Shown here one piece after another: positions 1 to 7,200 of a stretch of 40,556 bases of DNA (within the stretch, counting starts at the first letter, position 1; each line of letters starts with the position of its first letter). Both the position numbers and the translations under genes were made by a program. The stretch is from a virus. The stretch covers positions 1-40,556 of the IMG/VR virus record IMGVR_UViG_3300032053_000183; one strand, given 5' to 3'. Below the pieces are notes generated by a model, which did not search any database, had not been told where the DNA came from, and was given only the letters and a program-made list of their open reading frames with translations.

Positions 1-276
1 CTCCACCTGCGACTTCTGCGCTGAGCCAAGCTACAACATTCTCCCATGTCAAAGTTGCATGTGCATTGTGGACAAAGATGCAGCGGTACTCAACGTCAGA
101 TGCGGCATTTTCGTCACCAGTAATATCATCAAAGAGATTGTTCAGCGTGTTGTCAGTGAGTTCTGTAGTGGAGATATATTTCCCCAGAGACTCATTAACA
201 TCTGGCTGAGCAGAAGCGTTGCCTGCCACACCAGTCTTTAGACTTAGTTTGAACTTGATGTCGGAAGCTGCTATTG
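1..276. repeat. Terminal direct repeat, left copy
   Basis: This stretch matches 40281-40556 base for base except at positions 128 (A/G), 143 (C/T), 214 (A/C) and 227 (C/T). It lies inside one late gene, which becomes intact when the ends are joined. It is therefore best read as the overlap of a circular assembly or of a terminally redundant or permuted genome. A true tandem gene duplication on a longer molecule is the alternative. Confidence 0.93.
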
Positions 277-280
277 CCAT
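1..280 (-). CDS. Virion protein, N-terminal part (continues at 40280)
   Basis: The gene starts at ATG 280, behind a GGAGG-type site just upstream, and runs off the left end in frame. Joining base 1 to 40280 continues it to the stop at 40012, giving 182 residues. It begins MAIAASDIKFKLSLKTG and contains VEYRCIFVHNAHATLTWENV, a beta-rich soluble protein with no signal peptide or membrane segment. It lies in the string of small late genes between the capsid and fibre genes, so a small virion (head or tail decoration) role is inferred. I do not recognise a named family. Confidence 0.85.
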   Translation of the reverse strand, partial: MAIAASDIKFKLSLKTGVAGNASAQPDVNESLGKYISTTELTDNTLNNLFDDITGDENAASDVEYRCIFVHNAHATLTWENVVAWLSAEVAGG

Positions 281-297
281 TTTTATTTACCTCCAAA

Positions 298-687
298 TTA
301 CGTTTTGATTACTCTTGGGAACAGGTTTGCGCTGGAAGAACCTGCTGCGGCCATGTGAATTGTACCAGCAGACCAAGTCATTACAACTCGGAATCTGCGC
401 CAGAAGCCTAAGATTTGATAGACCTTAGTGGCAGTATCGGTAGTCAATGATAACTGAGCCACGGCTGGTGTCTGCAAGGCTAGAGCATCTTGACGGATAT
501 ATGGGACATTGACCCAAGATGATAGGTCACTTAATTTGCCTTGGATGTCGATTGTGCCTGAGAAGCCAACTGTTTCCATCTGGAGTACAACAAGTTGGCA
601 ACGCTCAAATTCTGTGTCGAGGTTCTTGGTTTCTGTAGCAGCGGCTACATCGAATATGATTTGCGATTTTACGTATGGGAGACTCAT
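298..687 (-). CDS. Small late protein, probable virion component
   Basis: 129 residues starting at ATG 687 behind a strong AGGAGGG site. The sequence is beta-rich: QIIFDVAAATETKNLDTEFERC at the start, a central FSGTIDIQGKLSD segment and a final GTIHMAAAGSSSANLFP. There is no membrane helix or catalytic motif. The FSGTIDIQGKLSD... pattern resembles small tail or capsid-fibre beta-sandwich proteins in which a mean and an imposed value are compared, but this is only a loose resemblance. It sits 18 bases from the next late gene, in one transcription unit with the capsid genes. Confidence 0.8.
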   Translation of the reverse strand: MSLPYVKSQIIFDVAAATETKNLDTEFERCQLVVLQMETVGFSGTIDIQGKLSDLSSWVNVPYIRQDALALQTPAVAQLSLTTDTATKVYQILGFWRRFRVVMTWSAGTIHMAAAGSSSANLFPRVIKT

Positions 688-741
688 GGTTTGCTACCCT
701 CCTATATATTTTCTGGAGCAGCTATTTTATTTTCTACTCCG

Positions 742-1092
742 TTATGGTGTCTTAAATTCGTGCATGATTCCGTGTTTGAATTTCAGTGTTCCCACTCCGG
801 GGATTACCACTGTAGCGTTTTCTCCTTTCTTGTCCTCGGCATATAGGTTGCCAGAAATAGTTACATTACCAGAGAAATTCACATCTGAGGACAGGAGTGC
901 GGATATGGCACTAGCTAGTGTTTCTGGAGTCACACCCTCCGGAAAATCTGCTGCTTCAATCCAACCGCCAGCGCCATCCATTGTGAAGAACTGCTGTGTG
1001 CTGGGTTTGAGCCAGACATAGGTGTAGTATATTCCAGTAATAGATAAATCTGGTGCGGTTTCTTGTATGACCAATCCAGTTCCTAGCTTCAT
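742..1092 (-). CDS. Small late protein, probable tail/fibre-associated
   Basis: 116 residues from ATG 1092, with AGGAGA nine bases upstream. The N-terminal half (YYTYVWLKPSTQQFFTMDGAGGWIEA) is followed by a short helix (TPETLASAISALLSSD) and then a beta strand run, VNFSGNVTISGNLYAED. A VxFxGxVxIxGxLxA strand run of this kind is common in phage fibre and adhesin shafts. The C-terminal GTLKFKHGIMHEFKTP resembles the end of phage tail-fibre-associated small proteins. Function is inferred from composition and position only. A strong hairpin (1114-1146) precedes the gene in the transcript. Confidence 0.78.
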   Translation of the reverse strand: MKLGTGLVIQETAPDLSITGIYYTYVWLKPSTQQFFTMDGAGGWIEAADFPEGVTPETLASAISALLSSDVNFSGNVTISGNLYAEDKKGENATVVIPGVGTLKFKHGIMHEFKTP

Positions 1093-1113
1093 TATATTTA
1101 TCTCCTGTTTAGT

Positions 1114-1146
1114 GGGAGAGGGCGGATTTTATTTCCACCCTCTCCC
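1114..1146 (-). other. Strong RNA hairpin between late genes
   Basis: GGGAGAGGG at 1114-1122 pairs perfectly with CCCTCTCCC at 1138-1146. Two further G-C pairs follow after a single mismatch, around an AT-rich loop. On the minus strand it follows the zinc-ribbon gene and precedes the gene starting at 1092. No T-tract follows on either strand, so it is not a standard intrinsic terminator. It may stabilise the upstream capsid mRNA or mark an RNA-processing point. Confidence 0.6.
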
Positions 1147-1154
1147 TGCTCAGT

Positions 1155-1277
1155 TTAGTCGTCAGTCTTTTCAGACTTGGACTTCTTTACGGGCTTCTCT
1201 TTTGGAGCAGCCTCGATGGCACAAGTCGGGCAAATCCCGAACTTGATGTCGCCTTTGCAATTAGGACACTTTTCCAT
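1155..1277 (-). CDS. 40-residue zinc-ribbon protein
   Basis: A longer frame exists, but the start at 1277 is preferred because TAGGAG lies just upstream and the preceding gene stops at 1291. The product is MEKCPNCKGDIKFGICPTC followed by an acidic-lysine-rich tail (APKEKPVKKSKSEKTDD). The two CxxC pairs (CPNC and CPTC, ten residues apart) predict one zinc site. It lies directly after the decoration-protein gene. A role in virion assembly or as an adaptor is a guess. Confidence 0.75.
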   Translation of the reverse strand: MEKCPNCKGDIKFGICPTCAIEAAPKEKPVKKSKSEKTDD

Positions 1278-1290
1278 GTTCGTCACACTC

Positions 1291-2130
1291 CTAGCTATCC
1301 AGCTGAAGCATAATGGTGTTGTCACCATAGTCGCTTGCAGTTCTGAACAGCAGATAGCCAACCCTCTGTTTACCGGCGCTGTAGGTCAGAAGTGAGCCAT
1401 CAGTGTTGGCATATACATCACGGTAATACTGAGTTTGGCCGGGCCAAGTGCTGGCACCAGTTACGCCTGAGATTCGACCTGCGGTCTGAAGCCAGAAGAA
1501 GTAGGCTGTGGTCACCGGGAACTTTGCATACCCCATCGCTGAGGAGTAGCCTCCGCCTGTGGAAAGTTGCCTGATGTTGCGGTATGGGCTGAGATAGGCG
1601 TCAATGCCCATTGCGGTAGTCAGCGCCACTTTGAGACCGGGCGGTTTGATGTACAGGGTGGTGGTGGTTGCATCAGTCGCATCATTGCCGATTATTTCGT
1701 AATCGGAGTAGATGTGTTCGGTGTCGTCATAGATGGTCAGAAGTCCACCCTGATAGTAGTTCTTGACAGCAGCAGTGTCCGCTATCTTAATTGCTGTGGC
1801 ACCGATGGCACATGCGGCATAGGCAGCACCCTCAAAGCCAAATCCGGCGCTGTTTCCAGACTTGCCCGGAATCTGAGTATAGCAGCCTTTCATAAAGCCG
1901 TACTGTGTCATTGTTTCACCAGCATGGCAGTAGCGAGCGATGAAATCCTTTTTGACGAGTTTGGTGCCAAGAGGATACATCTGCGTTACGCAATGCTCCA
2001 GCAGTTCTGCCTCAGTCGGTATGTCGGTATTCTGCAATGTCGGCATAACGTAGTCGGGAAGCCAGAGTTCAGCGTTACCGGCACGTACTATGGGATTGCC
2101 AATGTGTACTAATTCAGTAGCTACAGTCAT
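1291..2130 (-). CDS. Probable capsid-associated structural protein
   Basis: 279 residues. The longer frame from 2214 overlaps the capsid gene. ATG 2130 lies two bases after the capsid stop and is served by GGGGAG, so MTVATELVHIGNPIV is taken as the start. The protein is Gly/Thr/Tyr-rich and beta-rich (YYQGGLLTIYDDTEHIYSDYEI, TTTTLYIKPPGLKVALTTAMG), with no membrane segment or signal. Immediate position after the major capsid gene and tight coupling suggest an abundant head decoration or head-fibre protein. I do not recognise a defined family, so the functional label is inference. Confidence 0.82.
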   Translation of the reverse strand: MTVATELVHIGNPIVRAGNAELWLPDYVMPTLQNTDIPTEAELLEHCVTQMYPLGTKLVKKDFIARYCHAGETMTQYGFMKGCYTQIPGKSGNSAGFGFEGAAYAACAIGATAIKIADTAAVKNYYQGGLLTIYDDTEHIYSDYEIIGNDATDATTTTLYIKPPGLKVALTTAMGIDAYLSPYRNIRQLSTGGGYSSAMGYAKFPVTTAYFFWLQTAGRISGVTGASTWPGQTQYYRDVYANTDGSLLTYSAGKQRVGYLLFRTASDYGDNTIMLQLDS

Positions 2131-2132
2131 GG

Positions 2133-3062
2133 TTATACTCCCCACGCTGCATCGGTAAGACCATCGTACCGAGCCAACGCTAATGTATTGAACAAGGCCA
2201 GTGATACGTACCACTTAATCCTTGTCCTTGTGGCATCCTTGGTTTCGAGGTCACCAAGGTCTTTGACTTGGATGCCTCCATTCTGGCAACCTGCGAGCAG
2301 CTTCTCACCGAGCTTTGCAGCGAAGATGGAAGTGCAAGCGCCGCCAATCTTGAGTGCATAGGTCGAGCTTGCAATGGTTTCGGTTTGCAGAATCCAGTCG
2401 GTGCAGATGATGGGAACGCCACCGAAGTACATTATCGGTTTGCCCATATCGTCACGGCCGTTGATAGTTACTGGACTCTCATTGCGCTCTGCATAGTCGC
2501 TGAGATTGTCACGGGTGGTTCTGCTCATGATGAGATAATCGGGACCATTGGGTTTTACCATCCTGAGTAGAGTCCTGAGTTTCTTGATGGAACCGGCTGC
2601 GCCAGTAGTAGTCGAACCGGCGTTCACTACCATTGCAGAGTTCACCAGCTTGTGAAGGCCGTTGAAACTCTTTGGGTCAGTTGCTACGTCACCGTAAACA
2701 AACGTGTCCTCGAAAGTGCGGGCGATTGCTTTGCTCTTGAGGTCGGTGACTATGGCTTTGAGATTCTGGACATTGCTCCGAGTCTGTCGAAGGAACTCGT
2801 CAACATCGGCATCGCCACCGAGGATTTTCAGGGTGGCAGTTGCCTGTACGAAGGTGGGAGTAGATTCAATCCACGTGTCATTGACATCGTAGAAACCTGC
2901 TCCTGGAAGTGTATTCTCCTGATTATAGGTGAGTCCGTTGCCAATAATGTCGATGAAGGGCAACTTCTTGAGAACCTCTGACTCTGTAATTATGGTCTCA
3001 ATCACACCTTTCAAGAGAATGTCATTGGACAGTTTTGCGGCTTCTGTAAGTAAAAGCGCCAT
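2133..3062 (-). CDS. Major capsid protein (HK97-fold type)
   Basis: 309 residues from ATG 3062 behind AAAGGAG. The N-terminal part (LTEAAKLSNDILLKGVIETIITESEVLKKLPF) is the helical arm typical of HK97-fold capsid proteins of this length. It is followed by NTLPGAGFYDVNDTW and the LKILGGDADVDEFLR spine-helix region. The C-terminal P-domain and A-domain strands include PIMYFGGVPIICTDW and end in LFNTLALARYDGLTDAAWGV. The scaffold-like gene lies directly upstream and no maturation protease is seen, so assembly probably uses a separate scaffold. The sequence is consistent with phage major capsid proteins and the assignment is firm at fold level. Confidence 0.9.
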   Translation of the reverse strand: MALLLTEAAKLSNDILLKGVIETIITESEVLKKLPFIDIIGNGLTYNQENTLPGAGFYDVNDTWIESTPTFVQATATLKILGGDADVDEFLRQTRSNVQNLKAIVTDLKSKAIARTFEDTFVYGDVATDPKSFNGLHKLVNSAMVVNAGSTTTGAAGSIKKLRTLLRMVKPNGPDYLIMSRTTRDNLSDYAERNESPVTINGRDDMGKPIMYFGGVPIICTDWILQTETIASSTYALKIGGACTSIFAAKLGEKLLAGCQNGGIQVKDLGDLETKDATRTRIKWYVSLALFNTLALARYDGLTDAAWGV

Positions 3063-3074
3063 TTACATTCTCCT

Positions 3075-3938
3075 TTAAGTTTTTCTTGCGGCTTCCTCTT
3101 GTTGGAAGGCATAGGTTAGTTTCTCGAATGGGGTCATTTTGTTTGTGTCAGGCATACCAGCTCCGCTCGCACCGGCTGTGGATATTCTATCGACGCCAGT
3201 CTTTTTGCGAATCTTGCTGATTTCCTTTTCCCCATTGTTCTTGACTTCTTGGATAGCCTTTGTTTGGTCTTCCACTAAGGCTTTCTTTATACTAGCTGTG
3301 AAGCGAGTATAGCCTACCTGTGGGTCAGTAACATCTGGCGCCCAGTCAATTCTCTTGTCGTCAACCCGCAGACCAACTGCATCTACGACATTGGCAAGAT
3401 ACTGTATGAACTGGGAGGATTGTTCTTGTACGGGTTGCTGCATTTGGATTTTAGGCATTTGACCGCCTTTCTCCAACCTCTCTAAACGCTTCATAACCTG
3501 TTCTTCCTGTGGAAGTCCACTTAGACTTACTGCCTCTTGGGTTTGGAAAAACTGATTGAGAGCGTTTACAGTTTGGTTCATCTGCATATTAAGAGCAGAA
3601 ATCTTGCGGTCCATAATGGACTGAAAATTCCTGCTGGCTTGGTCAACTAATTGAGCGATTTCCTCTTTGGACACGGCTTGCGCTTTTGCCTGTTCATAGG
3701 TTTCCTCAGTGGTTTTTTCTATATCGGCTTCCTGCTCATCTTCGGCTTCGTCTGGAAGCTGACCTTTTATCTGCCCTTTCATCTGACCATCAAGGCGTTT
3801 CTGAAGTGGGGCAGAAGGAGTCTCGGTCTTTGGAGTTAATTCCTCAACCTTGATTTCTCGGTCTGGTACACCGATATTCTTCAAGGCTTCGGCTATTACG
3901 CTATTCGCCATCGCATCTGCACTACCATTGTCGGGCAT
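3075..3938 (-). CDS. Scaffold-like protein
   Basis: 287 residues directly upstream of the capsid gene, starting at ATG 3938 behind AAGGATGG. It is highly charged, Gln-rich and lacks hydrophobic core segments. An acidic low-complexity region (about residues 60-85, DEAEDEQEADIEK) leads into a long predicted coiled coil (about 85-135), then Met/Gln-rich linkers. The lysine-rich C-terminal helix (KKALVEDQTKAIQEVKNN) and the last AFQQEEAARKT segment resemble the capsid-binding tails of scaffolds. Position, composition and absence of other scaffolds support an internal scaffolding role. No protease motif is seen. Confidence 0.82.
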   Translation of the reverse strand: MPDNGSADAMANSVIAEALKNIGVPDREIKVEELTPKTETPSAPLQKRLDGQMKGQIKGQLPDEAEDEQEADIEKTTEETYEQAKAQAVSKEEIAQLVDQASRNFQSIMDRKISALNMQMNQTVNALNQFFQTQEAVSLSGLPQEEQVMKRLERLEKGGQMPKIQMQQPVQEQSSQFIQYLANVVDAVGLRVDDKRIDWAPDVTDPQVGYTRFTASIKKALVEDQTKAIQEVKNNGEKEISKIRKKTGVDRISTAGASGAGMPDTNKMTPFEKLTYAFQQEEAARKT

Positions 3939-4111
3939 TATTCACCATCCTTCTTATTCTTATCAGAATTTGTTTCAGTTTTATGAACCTCTCCGTGTAC
4001 GGGTGGACCACTTGTAGGATAACATACTTTTATATAAACATCTGGTCGTGGTTTTATGGTCTTAATCTTTCCACCACGTCTCACGCAGCGGTCAAAATTA
4101 GCTGGAGACAT
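3938..4111 (-). CDS. 57-residue late protein, FDRCVRRGGK type
   Basis: A short gene from ATG 4111 with AAGGAG eight bases upstream. Its stop overlaps the scaffold start (TAATG at 3938). The product begins MSPANFDRCVRRGGKIKTIK, continues with PRPDVYIKVCYPTSGPPVHG and ends with a charged EVHKTETNSDKNKKDGE tail. The FDRCV...GG(K/R) opening and the later cysteine are shared by many tiny phage proteins of unknown role that I have seen near capsid genes. The tight coupling suggests co-expression with the scaffold. It lies just downstream of a consensus promoter. Confidence 0.78.
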   Translation of the reverse strand: MSPANFDRCVRRGGKIKTIKPRPDVYIKVCYPTSGPPVHGEVHKTETNSDKNKKDGE

Positions 4112-4163
4112 TTGAAAACTCCTTCCTTAAGAGGGTGCCGCACTGCTCGCAATACTTGTTCAA
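4098..4163 (-). CDS. Possible 21-residue peptide with CxxC
   Basis: TTG 4163 is preceded by AGGAG and opens MNKYCEQCGTLLRKEFSNVS, ending at 4098 inside the next gene in another frame. The CEQC pair looks like half of a zinc ribbon. The promoter at 4182-4211 would start transcription at about 4175, right at this ribosome site, so efficient translation is uncertain. It could be a leader peptide, a relic, or chance. Confidence 0.3.
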   Translation of the reverse strand: MNKYCEQCGTLLRKEFSNVSS

Positions 4164-4181
4164 CTAAACTCTCCTATACCT

Positions 4182-4211
4182 ATTATAGAGCGATTTGTGC
4201 TGCTTTGTCAA
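4182..4211 (-). promoter_or_regulatory. Consensus sigma70 promoter for the scaffold/capsid genes
   Basis: On the minus strand the perfect -35 hexamer TTGACA (4206-4211) and perfect -10 hexamer TATAAT (4182-4187) are separated by 18 bases, with an expected start near 4175. It lies in the only gap of any size between the 1745-aa gene and the scaffold cluster. It would boost scaffold, capsid and decoration protein over the large, less abundant internal protein. Confidence 0.8.
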
Positions 4212-4245
4212 TAGCCTTCCCTACCTTATATATATGCTCGCTGAT

Positions 4246-7200
4246 TTAGCTATTCCAGTACCTTAGTATCCTGTCGATATTTGGATACTGTGTGCGATAC
4301 TGGTCTTTCATTGTGCGAACTCGGCGCAAAGCTAAGAGTGCTTGTGGACTCCTTGCTAAGTATGCCTTTTGGATTACTGGAGAAAATTGTTGTGCGTATT
4401 CGATTAGCTGCTTTATGTCAGGCGGATATTGTGCAAGGACTTGGTCTTGGATGTCATAGTATGGGCGAACCTTCTCCATGTCATTGCTGTATGTGGCTCG
4501 AAGCGGAGTCTTGTAGCGGTCTTTCCTTGACTGGATATAAGCTGCTTGTTCGGGAGTGACGGTTGCCAAGAAATTCTGCTCTGCGGTGCGGTAGCCGTCA
4601 AAGTTAAATGCACCAGCTTCGTCTGTGTATTTGGAAGAGTCCAACTCGTCATAGTAGGCATCTAGCTTTTGGTCATCGGGATGACGGATTGGTGTATCCC
4701 AACCAAGCATCTTGCGATATGATTCCCAATCGGCATCTGTCTTAGGAGCTTTGCTGTAGAGCTTTGTGGCCTCGTCAACTCGATTTTTGTATTCGTCATA
4801 ATTCTGACGGTAGAGAGCTTTCCACTCTCTCGGAGTAATTTTGCCTGTTCGTAGTGAGCGGTCAATAGCTTGCTCTACATAGAGTCGGGAACCTTTATCT
4901 GGTTTACTTGGGTCAGACCCATAGAGTAACTTCTCACGCTCCAACTTTAGCTTGATATAGTCTTGCCAAATCGGTCTGCTCTCGGCAGTAAGTCCTGCTG
5001 GTCGAATATAGCGCCAGAGCTTAGCTGCGGGAATATCCTTATATACGGCTTCAAGCTGGTCTTGGCGAAGTCCTGTAAATGGACTCTCATTCAAGTCTCG
5101 ATATGTGGTTCGCTGTTCTTTAGTGAGACCCATATCCTTTGCTTTCTGATTCATTGCTTGGAAGCGAGCTTTCTCTGTGGGATTCATTGTCTTTACTGCG
5201 CCACCGGGAATACTCCAAAGTTGACGAGTGTAGTATTTATTCCAAGCGGCTTGTATAACTTCTGGAGTTGCAGTTTGAGGATTGAAGCCCATGTCAACGA
5301 TTGTCTTTTCCACTTCCCTCTTTGAGTATTCAGCAACGGTTTCACCATATACTGCTCGTAGGTAAGCATCGAATGGCTGATTTAAGGCATCAGCAACACC
5401 AGATACTAACTGACCTGCTAATCCAAATTGGGGAAGTTTAAGACCTGCTACGGCTTGCAGCCATCTTTGCTGAGGGATTATTACTTGTGGTTCTGCTGTT
5501 AGAGCGGTGTTACCAGTCTGACCAGCAATTATGCGCTCTACCATCATGGAGGCGATTTTCCATTGTGGACCAAGACTGACTCCCAGATTATTTCTCAGGA
5601 AGTTGTCACCCTGCTCTAGCCCACCTGCTCCTGCTGCATTGAAACTCTTGGACATGGGATTTGTAAGCTGCCACCACATGGTAGATTGTAGTGGATTGTA
5701 CCAGTAGTCAGAGGGTTTTCCATCTAGTCCCGGAAGATTGATAGCACCAAATAATCTACTTGGAGTATCGGACTCATTAGCTTCCTTCTGCATACTGAGA
5801 GTTTCGATACCAAGTCCCGGATGCTTAATAAGCTGAGTGGTATAGTAGGGTATGCTGCGACTTGGGAAGAACCAGAATGGTGCACCCATCCCTGTCATAA
5901 ATTCATCGAGATTTGTTCGCTGTGCGTAGTTGCCGTATGTGCCATGGGTGGTATTCAAAGCAGTATTGCTGGCTTGATTGTGTATGGTCTTGGACTGTAG
6001 GGCGATGGACTCCTTAGCAGATATGACCTTTTCACGGAAATCATCGAGGATTTGGTTCTTGGTCAAACCCACCTTTGCAGGGCGTTCCATGACGGTGGCT
6101 ATTCCTGCTGTGGACTTGCCTACTGGTTTGTAGCCGAGTTTGGTGTACCATGCTTCAAGTTGCGCCTGAGTCATATTAGGATTTTTTAATGATGGTTTAT
6201 AGTTGTTAAAAACCAAATACTCCAAATCTTGGTCTAAACCACGATGTTTAAGATTTTTATAACTGGCAAATATATCCTTTATATCAAATTCCTTGGTTAA
6301 GATTTTGGATTTAGGAACTCCTCCGCTTGTTAACCAGTCAATATCATCTGACCAAGATATTATTTTATTAGCTTCTGAGCGTGGACTTTTTTGTAACCTA
6401 TATAAAGTAATTTTTCCAGTTGGATGAATATCTCTCAAAACATCTTGAGTGTTCTGATATATGATGGAAGCTCTATCTGGATATTTCTCAATTTTATCTA
6501 TTAAATTTTGTCTTGTTATTCCACCACCTTTGGTAGCCACATCTTTGACGGCTGCATCTAATGGGTTATCTACCCAATCAAGAGGTTTTGCTGGGTTTCT
6601 TAGAGGCTGTGCGTGGACTTTGACAGCGACTCCGTGCTTGTCCGCTATGTCATGTATCTCTTTCAGAACGGCTGAACCTGAGCCGCTCTTTGGAGTATTC
6701 GATTTTATTACGTCAATTTCGAAGCCATTTTTATTGATGGTGTAGTTGATTTGGACTCCCTTGTATTCTGTATTGTTGGGAATCAATGCACCTAATTCTG
6801 TCTTTAGTCCAACTAGGTCATTGGCAGCAGAGGGAATGCCCACATTATGCCTCTTGTCCCACGCATCAACTATGCGGTCTTCCCAACTTTTTAGTGCCTT
6901 TAACTGTTCTTGTAGGAAATCCATCTGTGTCAGAATTTTTCCATCTGGGCCAGCTACCTTTGCTAAATCTCCAGCATCCAAACCCATTGCCATTAGTTTA
7001 TCTTGACCCACCTTGAACCATCTGCGCTCCTGAACCTTATAGTAAGCGTTCCATAAGTCGTCATTGTTCGGAGCAAGTACCGACTTCAAACCTTCTGCCA
7101 CTTCGGGGAAGTCAGATTGTATGCTCATAATATAGTTGTCCCAAGCAGACTGAAGTTTAGCTGGGTCTTTGGCAAATCTTATTGTTTCAGCGGTATTAAA

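Noticed and set aside
509-1021. 170-codon plus-strand frame across two late genes
   Set aside because: Opposite to two well-supported late genes with strong ribosome sites and without a start signal of its own.
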